Shown: in pieces, positions 11,318 through 23,035 of the stretch
Layout of the letters: the number at the start of each line of letters is the position of its first letter
Numbering within the stretch: the stretch's first letter is position 1
Assembly: GCA_030674185.1 (NCBI GenBank)
Contig: CM060312.1
Location: 73,504,237 to 73,568,236 of the forward strand
Source of the DNA: Monoplex corrugatus
Lineage: Eukaryota; Mollusca; Gastropoda; Littorinimorpha; Ranellidae
Reading direction: 5' to 3'
Length of the DNA: 64,000 bases
Translations under genes and position numbers: made by a program
The notes under the pieces: model-generated
What the model saw: only the letters and a program-made list of their open reading frames with translations
Told to the model about the DNA's origin: nothing
The model's database searches: none

Positions 11318-12550
11318 ATTAACTTGATAGAAAAAATCACAATCACACAATCACACATGAAGGAAAAACTCTTATGATCGAAGTTGCAATTAAACAACCA
11401 TAGCGATGGTAGGCTACAACCCTATGTATGATTGAGATAGCGTTGGAATAAATTCCACGAGATTGACTCAGTGTGAAACAGTGATCTGCCAGTGAACCAA
11501 TCTTGTGGTTGAAATCGCAAGTACAGAACCTTGTGAGCAAAACATACTGACACAATCTTATGACTGACACTGCGATCACATGATATTAAAAGCAAAGGTT
11601 CAATCCTATATCACGCCGCAATAAGACAAATCATAGACCACAGAATACGCTGGGTGTTTGTATGTCGAGTGAGAAAGGGGGAATTGGTGTGAGAGTGCAA
11701 GAATATTGTTATTGTTTTGTTGTTTAAAGCCCTGCCAAACGCACAGAGCACGAAGGAAACTCCGTAATTCAAGACGCCAGTATTTTATGTCGAATGGATA
11801 TGCTCAAATGCTTCAAAATTATGCAACGTAATCAACCACTCTCTTGTTTTAAAAATCATCAACAAAATCATCAGAATTACACAATAAATACATTATTGAA
11901 AAGCCGCACCAATTATTATCAAGGCTATACTGCATGAAAATCACTGACACTTCAAAAAGAAATGAAATGAAGCTGGGAAATGTTTGTATTTATAATGACA
12001 CCGGAACACAGCACGTAGGGATGACAAAAATGACCTTTCGACGTCATTAACGTCACTATACCCTGGCATCATATTTTCATACAACTTTAGAGAAGAAATG
12101 TCAAAATCATGAAAGTTTAACGCAAAAAATGTTTTAACATTAAGTTCAGTCACACAATATAAAGAGGATGATGTGACAATCACGAACGCTTAATGCAAAA
12201 AAAAAAAAGAAAAGTTTTTTTGACATTAAAATGAGACCTTATTCTGATCAGCACTGGCATAGGATTTTTATGCAGTTGCAACAAAAAGTTTGTAAAGTCG
12301 TGTGTACTATCCATGTGGTTGTTTATCATGTGCCGACTGCGAAGTTGCATGAGTCACTGCTCGTGTTCCGTCACGATACACTGGGAATGTGGGAAATCAT
12401 TTATTTCTTTGTTTAGTTCTTTGGGTTTTCCACACGGCGCCTGACACATGTGACCATTTCATCTACCCTGTGACGGCAGCTGGATTCATACGGTAACAAA
12501 AACACTCTTTGAGACAAGAAATGGAGTATGAACACTGCAGTGACGGGAGA
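11318..12550. other. No recognised feature
   Basis: AT-rich unique sequence. I found no supported exon, repeat family or RNA gene in it. Confidence 0.5.
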
Positions 12551-12551
12551 T

Positions 12552-12975
12552 TACAATACAATACAATACAATACAATACAATACAATACAATACAATTAC
12601 AACACAACGCAACGCAACGTAACACAACACAACACAACACAACACAACACAACAAACAATACAATGCAATGCAATGCAATGCAATACAATACAATACAAT
12701 ACAATTACAACACAACGCAACGTAACACAACACAACACAACACAATACAATGCAATGCAATACAATACAATACAATACAATACAATTACAACACAACGCA
12801 ACGCAACGCAACGTAACACAACACAACACAACACAACACAATACAATACAATACAATACAATGCAATGCAATGCAATACAATACAATACAAGTAGTGTAG
12901 TGCAATGCGATGCAGTGATACGCAATACAATACATATAATACAATACAATACAATACAATACAATACAATACAAT
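12552..12975. repeat. Pentanucleotide array (AATAC/AACAC/AACGC/AATGC)
   Basis: A 5-bp period is kept for over 400 bp, but the unit changes in blocks: AATAC, then AACGC, AACAC, AATGC and AATAC again. The block order repeats about three times, punctuated by ATTAC. Confidence 0.95.
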
Positions 12976-13640
12976 AAGTGCACTGAAGTACAGTATAGCA
13001 CAGAACAGTATCAGTTTAGAATTGTACACTATAGTACGGTGTAATTAATGTAATATAGAATAGTATCATTACAATAGTGTATAGTGCAGTAATCCTCGTA
13101 CAGTACATTATCAGCACACAACTGTACAGTACAATACACAATAGTACAGTATCCGAATAGTGTTGTAGAGTATATCAAAGCATAGTACAGTATTGTATAG
13201 CACGGTACATTATAGTACAGTACAATATCAACACAGTATTGAATAGTACAGTAAATTAAGTACAGTACATTACAACACAGTACAGTAAAAGAACAGCATG
13301 GTATCAGTACAGTACAGTACAGCATTAGCTCCGTTTTGTACAGTACAAAATATTACAGTACAATAGATATCAACACAGCATCGTAGCGTAGTGTACTGTT
13401 CAGTACAGTACAATATCTTACAGTTCAGTATCGACACAGTATAATAGTACAGCACAGTACAGTACTATACAGTACAGTACATTACAGTGCAATCAATCTT
13501 AGGTGTTGCGTAATCCAGCACATTACAGTACAGCACAGTATTGTATGGTATGGTATAGTAGAGTGCAGTACAGTACATCACAGTACAGAACAGTATCAGA
13601 ACATTATCGGTACAATACAGTATCATTATTGATATAGTAT
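12976..13640. repeat. Degenerate ACAGT/AGTAC tract
   Basis: ACAGTACAGTA-like sequence with a 5-bp periodicity. It fades to the right and looks like an aged extension of the neighbouring pentamer array. A separate short run of GAAGT units lies at 13697-13725. Confidence 0.8.
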
Positions 13641-13909
13641 GTTAGAGTGAGAGTCCTAATACAGCCCTCAACAACTGGCGAGGCTCAAGACAACATGAAG
13701 TGAAGTGAAGTGAAGTGAAGTGAAAGTTGAATCATAATGGTTCCATCCCCACCCACCACCCCCTCAGGTATCCAATATCATCAAGACATCTATGCAAAAA
13801 ATATCTTTGCAAAGAAACAGACTGTTTAGAGGCCTGAGAAAAACCAGTTTGATGAATCGCTTGTACTTTTTTTTCCACAGGCTAAGAAGGACCTCACCAC
13901 TTAACCCTA

Positions 13910-14017
13910 ACCCATAGAGCTTATTTATGTACAGGTTTGATCTTTACGCCACGATAATTTTGGACCATCTCCCATCACATGGCATCAGTGGCGTCAGTGC
14001 ATGATAATTATGGAATA
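13910..14017 (+). mobile_element. SINE-1 fragment, left of nested MITE
   Basis: Aligns with 19555-19640 of the fuller SINE-1 copy (GGACCATCTCCCATCACATG, GGCGTCAGTGCAT). It is interrupted by a TTAA element and resumes at 14563. Confidence 0.8.
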
Positions 14018-14562
14018 TTAACCCTTTGACTCCTGCACCCTGCCCACCAGCATCCTCCTGCATTATCAACTGTGCTAACAAAGCAAAATGTTAACCCTTT
14101 GATTCCCTCACCTTGTCCTCCAGCTTCTTGAAGGAAGCTGCTGGATAGGGTGCGGGAGTCAAAGGGTTACATTTTTGCAGGTGGTGGGTAGGGTGCGGGA
14201 GTCATCATCATCATCATCATCAGGTGCCCTGCCGCATGGCGTTGGCGATCATGGACTTCCATCTGTCTCTATCTCTCGTTGCCCCCAGCATCTCTCCCAC
14301 CCCCCTCGTCCCCAGCCACTCTGCAAGTCCGTCCAGCATTTTCTCCCCGGGTCTACCTGGCGCTCTCTTTCCCTCCAGCTTCCGCTGTGATCAGGTGCTC
14401 CAAATTCCCCTTCTTCACAAAATGGCCTATAAATGTTGCCTGTCTTTTCCTAATCTTCCTTATGAGTGATCCACTTGTGTCTGCCTCCATCAAGACTGTC
14501 TCGTTTGTTTTCTTTGCTGAGTCAAAGGGTTAATTCCCTTTGTGCGGGAGTCAAAGGGTTAA
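14018..14562. mobile_element. MITE-T copy, interrupted by RTE-A
   Basis: Bounded by TTAA (14018-14021) and TTAA (14559-14562). The left arm carries CCCTTTGACTCCTGCACC, the long-arm motif GTGCTAACAAAGCAAAATG and the inner palindrome (14083-14167). The right arm is the short type. An RTE-A copy splits the right arm. An additional partial terminal repeat (14541-14562) follows the first right-hand TTAA at 14530-14533. Confidence 0.85.
14205..14518 (-). mobile_element. RTE-A LINE insertion inside MITE-T
   Basis: A reverse-oriented, 5'-truncated copy with its (CAT)n tail at the left and its 5' end in the KETVLMEA codons at the right. GAGTCA flanks it at 14199-14204 and 14519-14524, a 6-bp target duplication. 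Removing the insert restores the MITE terminus GGTGCGGGAGTCAAAGGG. Confidence 0.88.
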
Positions 14563-14605
14563 TTCCTAGAGCAGAGACCTTATCTTGAGAAAATGATTCT
14601 GAAAC
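14563..14605 (+). mobile_element. SINE-1 fragment, right of nested MITE
   Basis: Continues the SINE-1 sequence (GCAGAGACCTTATCTTGAG) interrupted at 14017. Compare CGCGGAGACGTCATCTTGAG in the copy at 19651-19670. Confidence 0.75.
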
Positions 14606-16140
14606 CTGTACTTCACACACACATATCAATCACGCTCTTTCGTATGAATAAGCTGAATATGGTCACAATGTCACATCAAATAATTCGTAAAAAACATAAT
14701 GCAACGATAATAACCAATTAAGAATGCACGCAAACACGACACACACTCGATAAATCATGTGTTAAGGAACTGTTCATGATTATGTATGAATACATGCAAA
14801 TAATTATAATGATTCCATTACAGGCAAAAAAAATCATTCAAAAAATTTAAACACACTCAAACAATGTTCACACGAATCATCATCACCCATTATCATTCCA
14901 ATTCAGCACAGACTGAATAAGCAAGCATATTATATCTTCATCTGCTTTTTGGCTTACCCGTTTTGATGGTGACTTTCGTACGAATATGTACTCTTGAAAC
15001 TGAAAGCACTTTCTTTATAACAACCTTACGAATATTTACCCTTGAGAAAACAGTTTTTCTTCTTTAGTTCACAGTCTTCCTGGTCAGACCACATCCGGCA
15101 ATAAATGACCGGTTGTTTTTTTTCTGGAATTCCTACTGGCTGTCATTGGGCTTGACGGTCAAAATTTTCTAGTCTCATTTCATAAAAGAAAGGAGCCTAA
15201 TTCATACTGATTCATGGCGTTTGTGTGTATGTTTGTGTGTCTGTGAAAAAAAATGTCAATAAAGCTTTGGCAGCCGGATCGTTTTGGATAGATGTTAATA
15301 AATAAGGGTTTTACATCCTACATAAACAAAATGGCATTTCTATCACTTTCAAGAGAAACACTTGGGAGTAACATTCTATGAATACAAAGAAAATAACATC
15401 AATGTGCACTGAATTACAATTTGTAATTTCGCATCTTTGTGTGAGTGTCAGCCTACAATTAGAACAAAGCGACTAACTTTTTTTTTCTGATTAAGTTATG
15501 TAAGAGTAAACCAGAAATGTAAATTGTATTATTCATTGAAAAATACTGTGAAAGAAACACATGAAATTAATTAATCAAGCGAATTAAACATAAACAATGG
15601 CAAATATTTGTACAATAATGTGCAATTGGTCTTAATAAGTGTTGCAAGAATAAGTGTGTTTTACCGTGATGAATACTCGGTTACCACGTGAAAAAAATCA
15701 TAGTTGAAAGGTTTAACGTGAAATTAATAGTTTCCTCTTTATGGTTTATCAAAATGAACATAAGAAAATAAATGAAATGAAAATAAGAGTGGGTGTATGA
15801 CGGAAGATATGGTAAGAGCAAATAATTTGGATGCAAAGGGTGTTAGTAGGAAAATTGGTTCGTTTAGATTTGTTTATCTGTATCATTGCTCAATTACTAA
15901 TACCTTCAACCAATTATCTCATCACCGCATCCAGGATTAACATTACCTCACCACAAACAGTCACCCTGAATCCCATGGTAGAAATTCCCGCCACACCATA
16001 ATTATGATCCTCCACCACAAAACAGTCTCGTTGCGTTATCAAGGGATGTAACTGCTGGAAGTGTTCGTGTTGGATTTTGAAATTTTGACTGATCCTGACT
16101 GTAAAAACGTTCCTAAACATGCTTTTTGTCAGTGAAATGT
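14606..16140. other. No recognised feature
   Basis: AT-rich unique sequence. Short frames show no family motifs and no convincing splice-flanked exon. Confidence 0.5.
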
Positions 16141-16860
16141 TCGCAACCTAAAGATTTTTGTGTTCATTTATTTAACTCAAAGTTTCACTTATGAACTTTC
16201 CTAATCACATTCTGTTTGTGAAATTCTTTTACCATAAAGACTCTTGTACTAAAATTATAACTCAAACTTTTTTTCGAACGATTTGGGGTTAAATTTTTAT
16301 TCGTGAGTTTATATTTTTTACATTCTGTCTACGAAATTTTCATACCTTGACAATTTTTGTGTTAAAGATTTTGTTTGATAAAAACAAATTTATACGATTT
16401 TTCCTACATAAGATTCTGTCCATGTAATTCTAAGTACCTTACACAATTTTGTGCTAGTTTTCCCACAGACTATTTTATTATAAACTTTATCACATTCGAA
16501 TTGTTTATAAAATCTTTATGCCTCTTGACTTAGTATTTCTGACACAGAAGTTTACTTTGACTTTCCCTTCATACGATTCTGCCTACAAAATTCTAAGATC
16601 TTAAAGATTTTTGCTCTAAAGCAAAGTTTACTTATGACCTTTCCTACTTTCGACTTTGTCAATAAAATTTTGTTACCTTTAAGATTTCCTAAAGCAAAGG
16701 TTTACTAATAAATTTTCCTGTACACGACTCTAACACTCTAATACCTTAAAGGTGTCTGTGCTAAGAAAATGTTACTGACTCTATACGTACTACTGATCTT
16801 TCCTACATACGACTATATAACATTTTCATACTTACGAAGACACCTGTGTTAAAAACAGTC
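16141..16860. repeat. Old degenerate tandem repeat, roughly 80-115 bp period
   Basis: A recurring motif order is visible: (T)ACGATTCTG, then ..ACAAAATTCTAA.., CCTTAAAGATTTTTGTG, then a TAAA..AAGTTTAC spacer. Recognisable starts lie near 16205, 16318, 16410, 16486, 16571, 16645, 16722 and 16800. Copies are strongly diverged. Confidence 0.55.
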
Positions 16861-16981
16861 TGGACTCACACCTGTACAAATCTAGATGTCAAATTTTAAT
16901 TTTGAATGAGTCTGAGTGGTACCGTTCTCAAAATCCTGAACATCTCCCACAGACTTCGACCTGAAAACGGTTACCCCCATT

Positions 16982-17175
16982 TTAACTATTTGACAACCAC
17001 ATCCTATCCACCAACTGCAAAAACGTAACCCTTTGATTCCCTCATTCTATCCACCAGCTTCCTGCGGGAAGCTGGTTGCTAGGGTGAGGGAATCAAAGGG
17101 TTAAGTTTTTGTTTTCCCGAGCATGGTTAACGATGCAGGATGCTGGTTGACAAGGTGCGGGAGTCAAAGGGTTAA
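16982..17175. mobile_element. MITE-T copy
   Basis: The left end is decayed (TTAACTATTTGAC..). The inner palindrome TTTGATTCCCTCATTCTATC and its complement are intact around CTTCCTGCGGGAAG. The long arm is on the right, ending GGAGTCAAAGGGTTAA. It lies about 190 bp beyond the host gene's stop codon, so it may fall within the 3' UTR. Confidence 0.88.
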
Positions 17176-17367
17176 TTGAAAGAGAATGAAACAAAACAAC
17201 TGTTACAAAAATTGTCATCATATGAAAATGACTCTTCAGTTGACCAAAGACTCATTTTGCAGAAGACGATCACAATTAAACAGAACCCAGTACACTCTGT
17301 GTGTTATCTTGAAACCGTCGTGTCCGTTTAACTGCAACAATCAAAACCTAACTGTTTCTACAATAGC

Positions 17368-17638
17368 TCAGTTCATCCAACAAGCAACCACCAAAGAAAC
17401 AAGCACGAGGCAAATCCACGTCACTTCCGCCACAGACGACCTTAGTCTTGATCCCGAGCTATCGGAAGTGTCGTCAGAAGTCTCGTCAGTCTGCGCGCCC
17501 TGGTTGGTGCTGTATGTGTGAGAGTAACAGACTGGAGGCTTGAAGGCAGTGAACACTCGCTCCACCATGTTGGAGGCTGGTTCCCCGCAAGATTTGGACA
17601 GCACGCGCTCCGAACAGACCTCTGCCGCGTTGAAATAT
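17368..17638 (-). CDS. Host gene terminal exon (D): Cys-rich segment plus hydrophobic C-terminus
   Basis: Acceptor TTGTCTTCAACAG ends at 17639, and the exon begins with one base completing a Lys codon from exon C. It reads YFNAAEVCSERVLSK, then SCGEPASNMVERVF and PPVCYSHTYS, giving three cysteines. A Thr/Asp/Ser-rich linker (TDETSDDTSDSSGSRL) follows, then about 17 mostly hydrophobic residues (WICLVLVSLVVACW), two more residues and a stop. A small-residue stretch before a terminal hydrophobic run with no cytoplasmic tail is typical of a GPI-attachment signal; a short type I membrane anchor is the alternative. Length is 271 bp (1 + 90 codons). Minus-strand purine tracts begin about 55 bp upstream in the intron. 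I do not recognise the family. Confidence 0.85.
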
Positions 17639-17692
17639 CTGTTGAAGACAAGACAGAAAGCACATCATTATGGTTGGAAGACATTCTCTGTC

Positions 17693-17706
17693 TCTCTGTC
17701 TCTGTC

Positions 17707-17744
<38 letters not shown>

Positions 17745-18372
17745 GCTCTCTGTTTCTCGGTCTCTGTCTCTTTCTCCTTCCCCCCGAGTTTTCCCTCTCT
17801 CTCTCCCCCCCCCCCAAGTTCTCTCTGCCTCTCTCCCCATCCCCCCCCCCCCCGGAGTTTCCCCACCTCTCTTCCGCCCCAAGTTCTCTCTCTCTCTCTC
17901 AGTCTCTTTCTCTCTCTCTCTCTTTTTCTCTCTCTCTCTGTGTCTCTCTCTCTCTCTGTCTCTCTCTCCCTCCCCCGCCCCCGAGTTTCCCAGTTCTCTC
18001 TCTCTGTCTCTCTCTCTCCCTCCCCCCCCCCCCCCCGAGTTTTCCCCACTCTCTTCCACCCCCCAAGTTCTCTCTCTCTCTCCCTCCCCCCGAGTTTCCC
18101 CCACTCTCTTCCGCCCCCAAGTTCTCTCTATCTCTCTCTCTGTCTCTCTCTTTCCCTCCCCCCCCCTGAGTTTCCCCCTCTCTCTCTCCCCCAAAGAGTT
18201 CTCTTTCTCCCCCCCCCGAGTTTCCCCCACTCTCTTCCGCCCCCCAAATTCTCTCTATCTATCTCTCTGTTCTCTCTCTCTCCCCCCCCCCCCCGAGTTT
18301 CCCCCTCTCTCCCCCCTCCAAGTTCCCCCCACTCTTCATCTCTCTCTCTCTTCTTTTCTCTCTCTTCCCCCG
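17693..18372. repeat. Long polypyrimidine tract with C-run/GAGTTT/CAAGTT punctuation
   Basis: About 680 bp almost entirely C and T on the plus strand. CT runs, C runs of 7-14, and the words GAGTTT and CAAGTT recur every 45-75 bp, so it is a degenerate minisatellite. It lies in the intron immediately before exon D of the minus-strand gene. Confidence 0.95.
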
Positions 18373-18643
18373 CCCACCCCTCTTTCTCTGTCCGTTTACC
18401 ATCTTTCATTATTTTTGAAAATATATCCTTTTAGGTTTAAAAACTTATCGTAACTGTGTAAAGTGATTTGCGTACGATTTTGTTTACTTAGGGTTTAACA
18501 TTCTTATCGTTGTCTTGTCAGTACGCTAGTCCTACTGAATGTGCACAAGTAATAGTGTATGCTTTCGTTCAGTCATTTCGATTAGTTATTGCCTTAATCG
18601 CCTGTGGGGCAAGGACTGGGGGGAAAAAAGACAGTATAGTGCT

Positions 18644-18752
18644 TGTCATCACCACTGAAACATAGATTGGGTCATCACCACTGAAAATAAAGATAGGGTC
18701 ATCACCACTGAAAATATAGATTGGGTCATCACCACTGAAAATAAAGAATAGG
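18644..18752. repeat. 27-bp minisatellite, four copies
   Basis: GTCATCACCACTGAAA recurs at 18644, 18671, 18698 and 18725, with ATA(A)AGAT(T)GG between copies. Confidence 0.9.
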
Positions 18753-19061
18753 TTTGATCTGACCTGATTTCTTTTTTTTCATTTTTTTTTTTTTTAGTCA
18801 TTATTGCCATCAATATATTCATATATCAACATAACATGGCATGCAAGATCGAGTGTCCAACTTTCCAAGTTCTGCAGTAGTGTAACGTTAACCTGTCAAG
18901 TAAAGATTTTCTACTCATCCAATGCAAGCTTCGTGGGACAGGACACGATGTCCATTGGAAGACAACCATATCCCAAAGATGCACCTGTATAGGGCGCTAG
19001 ACAAAAGATACCCTGATCACGGAATACCACTGCAGGATTCAAGGATACTGTTTAGGGAGAA

Positions 19062-19700
19062 GAGTGGCAGAATGGTTCAGACCTTCACCTACCAACAACC
19101 AAACTCGAGGTTCTAGGGTTCGCTCCCCGTAGAGGCCTCGACTTTTCTCCTCAGTTTGACCGGAAAATCGAACTGAACGTCTTAGTCCTTCGGAAGGGGA
19201 CCAAAAAACGAGTCAGACCCGTGTGCCTTCTGGCTGCGCACGCTAAGGAACCCCACGGCAATTGAAAATCGTGAAGAGCAAGGCATTGTTCAGCTGCCCT
19301 GGTATAAAAACATTGGAAGATAGGTTGATTTTCCAGGTCCCACCTATTGAAGACCAATTAGCCTTCTTGCCAGTCTGAAGTCTTGGTTTAAAAATGTGAA
19401 TATGAATATGAATTTGAAGCAAGGGAGAGGGGATGGGCGGCGCCCACGTGGTTCTGACCCCGGAGAAAAGTTGAGGTCTCTACCACCTCACTCCCCTACG
19501 ACCCCAAGGTTATGGAACTATCTAGGTAGGACCTCAGGACCTGGCCAGCTCATGGGTTTATGTGCAGGCTGAAGGCTTGTGCCGTGATCATTCTGGATCT
19601 TCTCCATCACATGGCACCTGTGACGTCAGTGCATATGGAATTCATTCCCAGCGCGGAGACGTCATCTTGAGAAACTGAAACTGGAACTGAATCTGAAGAC
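19062..19700 (+). mobile_element. SINE-1, fullest copy, with tRNA-like head
   Basis: The head (19062-19135) has an A-box-like GTGGCAGAATGGTTCAGAC and a B-box-like GGGTTCGCTCC. The body includes GGCCTCGACTTTTCTCC, ACGAGTCAGACCCGTGTGCC, CCCTGGTATAAA and, further on, GCGGCGCCCACGTGG and GAATTCATTCCCAGCGCGG. It ends in GAAACTGAAACTGGAACTG, a CTGAAA-type tail. At least six other fragments in the window align to parts of it. The two halves (about 19062-19395 and 19425-19700) also occur separately, so they may be two linked units. Confidence 0.75.
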
Positions 19701-19799
19701 GAACTTATCAACTGTTGCATCGACATCTGGGAAAACATTGCCAGCAACGGAGTAAGCGGGCCACAGCAGTGCCCGAAGGAGGATACGCATCGACACGTC

Positions 19800-19998
19800 C
19801 CAGGTTCGGTACGTCCCAGGTGCGATACGTCTTAGGTTCGATACGTCTCAGGTTCGATACGTCTCAGGTTCGATACGTCCCAGGTTCGATACGTCCCAAG
19901 TTTGACACGTGCCAGGTGCGACACGTCCCAGGTTCGACACGTCTCAGGTGCCATACGTCCCAGGTTCGATACGTCCCAGATTCGATACGTCTTGAAGA
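19800..19998. repeat. 16-bp minisatellite
   Basis: About twelve units of GGTTCGATACGTCCCA, with variation at CC/TC and TTCGA/TGCGA. Every unit carries CpGs, unlike most of the window. Confidence 0.95.
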
Positions 19999-20199
19999 CC
20001 CATACCAGGCGATACAGGACCACCATGCCCACCCATACGTCAGATCGACAGGAAAGTGGCCATCATCCATCAATTGGATCAGATGTTGTAGCACCCTACG
20101 GAACGTGGGCTGTTATGTTAGCAAGGATTAGCGTCAGATAAATCCAATGGTACCGGATGGGACCTGTTCTGTGGTAATAAAATGTACTCAGGTTTCAAC

Positions 20200-20609
20200 T
20201 CTCCTCCCCCCTTCTCTCTCTCTCTGTCTGTTCTCTCTCTCTCTCTCTCTGTTCTCCCTCTCTTTCCTCTTTTCCCTCCCTTCCTCCCCCTTTCTTTCCC
20301 TCCATCTCTCCCTTCCTCCCTCCCCCTCTTTCTTTCCCTCCCCTATCTCTCCCTGCCTTCCTCCCTTTCTCTCTCTCTCCCCCTCCCTCCCTCTCTCTCT
20401 ACATCCTTCTCTGTCTCTTTCTCCCTCTGTCTCACTCTCCTCTGCCTCTCCCTCTGCCTCTCTCTTTCTCGCCTCCCTCCCTCTCACTCCCTCTCTCCCT
20501 CTCTCTTTCTCTGCCTTTTTGTCTGTGTGTGTGTCCCTCTCTTTCTCTCTTCCTTTCTCTCCCCGTGCGTGTCTCTGTCTCCCCCCCCCACCCTCTCTCT
20601 CTCTCTCTT
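20200..20609. repeat. Polypyrimidine tract next to exon C donor
   Basis: About 400 bp of CT and CCT runs, ending only a few bases from the exon C splice donor. The intron therefore opens with GTAAGAGAGAGAG on the minus strand. Confidence 0.95.
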
Positions 20610-20611
20610 AC

Positions 20612-20747
20612 TTGCACGTGGAGGTCATCAAAAAATCCATGTTGCTAGAAGCCTTGACCTTGGTCTCCATGGTTTTACGCTGTTGATGCACGCACCGGGT
20701 CAACGTGCTGTGCTCCCTCTGTATGCACGGTGCGTATGATTCGTAGT
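20612..20747 (-). CDS. Host gene internal exon (C), Cys-rich
   Basis: On the minus strand the acceptor TGTGTGCAG ends at 20748 and the donor AA|GTAAGAG follows 20612. The 136-bp exon is 2 + 44 codons + 2: it completes the Asp codon opened by exon B and leaves AA for the Lys codon finished by exon D. The frame reads YESYAPCIQREHSTLTRC, then VHQQRKTMETKV and a tail ending TSTC, giving three cysteines. The upstream splice site sits directly against a CA array (TG on the minus strand) that supplies its pyrimidine-rich context. Phase agreement on both sides is the main support. Confidence 0.85.
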
Positions 20748-20750
20748 CTG

Positions 20751-20758
20751 CACACATA

Positions 20759-20847
<89 letters not shown>

Positions 20848-20971
20848 ACACACACACACCACATACACACACACACATACACACACACACAGACACACAC
20901 ATACACACACACACAGACACACACATACACACACACACAGACACACACACACACACACACACATACACACA

Positions 20972-21012
<41 letters not shown>

Positions 21013-21239
21013 ACACACACAGACACATACATCACACACACACAGATACACACACACACACACATACACACACACAGACACACACATACACACACACACA
21101 CACACACATACACACACACACACACACACATACACACACAGACACAACACACACAGATACACACAGACACACACACAACACTACACACACATCACACCAT
21201 CATACACACACATACACATGTCACAATCTCTCGACAAAA

Positions 21240-21281
<42 letters not shown>

Positions 21282-21293
21282 CAACACAACACA

Positions 21294-21324
<31 letters not shown>

Positions 21325-21356
21325 TACACAACACACAACACACACATACAAATACA
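20751..21356. repeat. Long CA-rich array
   Basis: About 600 bp of CA with CATA and CAGACA interruptions. It lies against the exon C acceptor. Confidence 0.97.
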
Positions 21357-22420
21357 CATTGTCATCAATGTTTTGTTGACATATCAGACAACCCTTTTTG
21401 TAAAAAGAAGACAGAAATATAAGAGGGAGGGGGAGGTGTGCCGCAACGAATTGATAGCCAAAAAGAAATTTCATGCACCGAACTTCAAGAAGATGGGGGA
21501 TATTATTCATACTGAAAAAATCCCCCAGCATCTCCATGGGGCAGTAATGGGATCAACTGGCAACAGTGGGATCTTGCAGTTGAGCGTCATCCCTACTTCT
21601 GACGTCTTTCGAGAATTGTTTATGTACTGTATTCTGACCAATACTGCATCTATCTGTGTCCCTCAAGCCAAGCCCATGCCAAACTGTTAGATAGTCTATT
21701 CCTGTTTAACACGATTATGCGAGTAGTAGTAGTAATGTTCTACGGTTATGCTGCCATCCTAAGAGAGGGAGGCGGAGGGAACAGAAGGAGGGTGGTGGTG
21801 GTGGTGGTAAGGGCACAGAGGGAGGGGAAGATGCAGAGGGGGAGAGAAGAGAGAAAGTGTCACCCATGTACTGTACAGAGTGATTTTCACTTTATAGTTT
21901 CAGTTCAGGCGTTTACCAAGTACTTGGTCTGGCACACAATTGATATTCATAGGGCTCTTCCATTTTCTCTTGATCCGGTGGCTGGGTTGGGCCTGGTTGG
22001 TGCGCGTTGTGTGGCTGTGTCCAGGGGTTTGTCATCTCCCCACCTTGCCATTCGGTGTGTAAACAAAGTAACTGATGACTGGGTCCGAGTGGGTCATGCA
22101 GCGCATGGACAGCCCCCCATTGCTTGATGAAATGGCAATCAAGTGGCGTCGGGAGCTTGGGAGGTGACTATCCGGAGAGTGGCGAGGTATTGGTGCTCTG
22201 GGTCCCATCCACACCCTCGCGTGTTTCTTGTCAACTGACCGGGCGACAGCCCGCTTGAACGGCCATTGAGAAAGGAACCGTACAAGTCCACGAAGTTAGT
22301 TTGTCACTAGTTAAGCTTTTACGCCACGCCGAAAATAGTCGCAATATATGCATATCAAGGGAAGTCAGTCTTTTGGTTGACAGGAAGTAGCTACAATGCA
22401 TTCGCATCCTGGGAGAAAGT
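21357..22420. other. No recognised feature
   Basis: Mixed unique sequence within the intron between exons C and B. A GGTGGTGGT run lies near 21790. No exon or repeat family was recognised. Confidence 0.5.
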
Positions 22421-22423
22421 TTT

Positions 22424-22600
22424 AATCATCATCATGATCATCGTCATCATCGATACCATTTTTAGAATCATCATCGTTATCATCATTATTATCATTTATA
22501 TTATTGTTATCATCATCACCGTTATCATCATTACTACTATTAATCATTACTAGACTATATCATCATCATTGTTCTTTTCGTCATCATTATTAGTATTCTT
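22424..22600. repeat. Imperfect (ATC)n tract
   Basis: ATCATC/ATTATC trinucleotide-like sequence. Confidence 0.85.
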
Positions 22601-22715
22601 CTGACTTTTGTCGTTACTATTGTCATCCTCTTTTTCAGTAGTATCAAAATCCGAGTTTGTTCTTTGTATCACAGCAAGAAGCAGCTCGCTCTCTTTTGTT
22701 AGATCATTTTTGTAT

Positions 22716-23035
<320 letters not shown>

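Noticed and set aside
17442..18453. Long open frames (up to 311 codons) across the polypyrimidine tract
   Set aside because: Simple-sequence translations (Ser/Leu/Pro or Arg/Glu/Gly) in six frames. Only the exon D portion shows coding character.
19715..20131. 138-codon frame with repeated SQVRYVPGSIR-like peptides
   Set aside because: It is the 16-bp minisatellite read in one frame. The peptide period follows from three units being 48 bp, and similar repeats appear in other frames.
20608..21188. 188-codon Cys-Val frame on the minus strand
   Set aside because: Mostly translated CA repeat. Its last part is exon C read through the acceptor without splicing.
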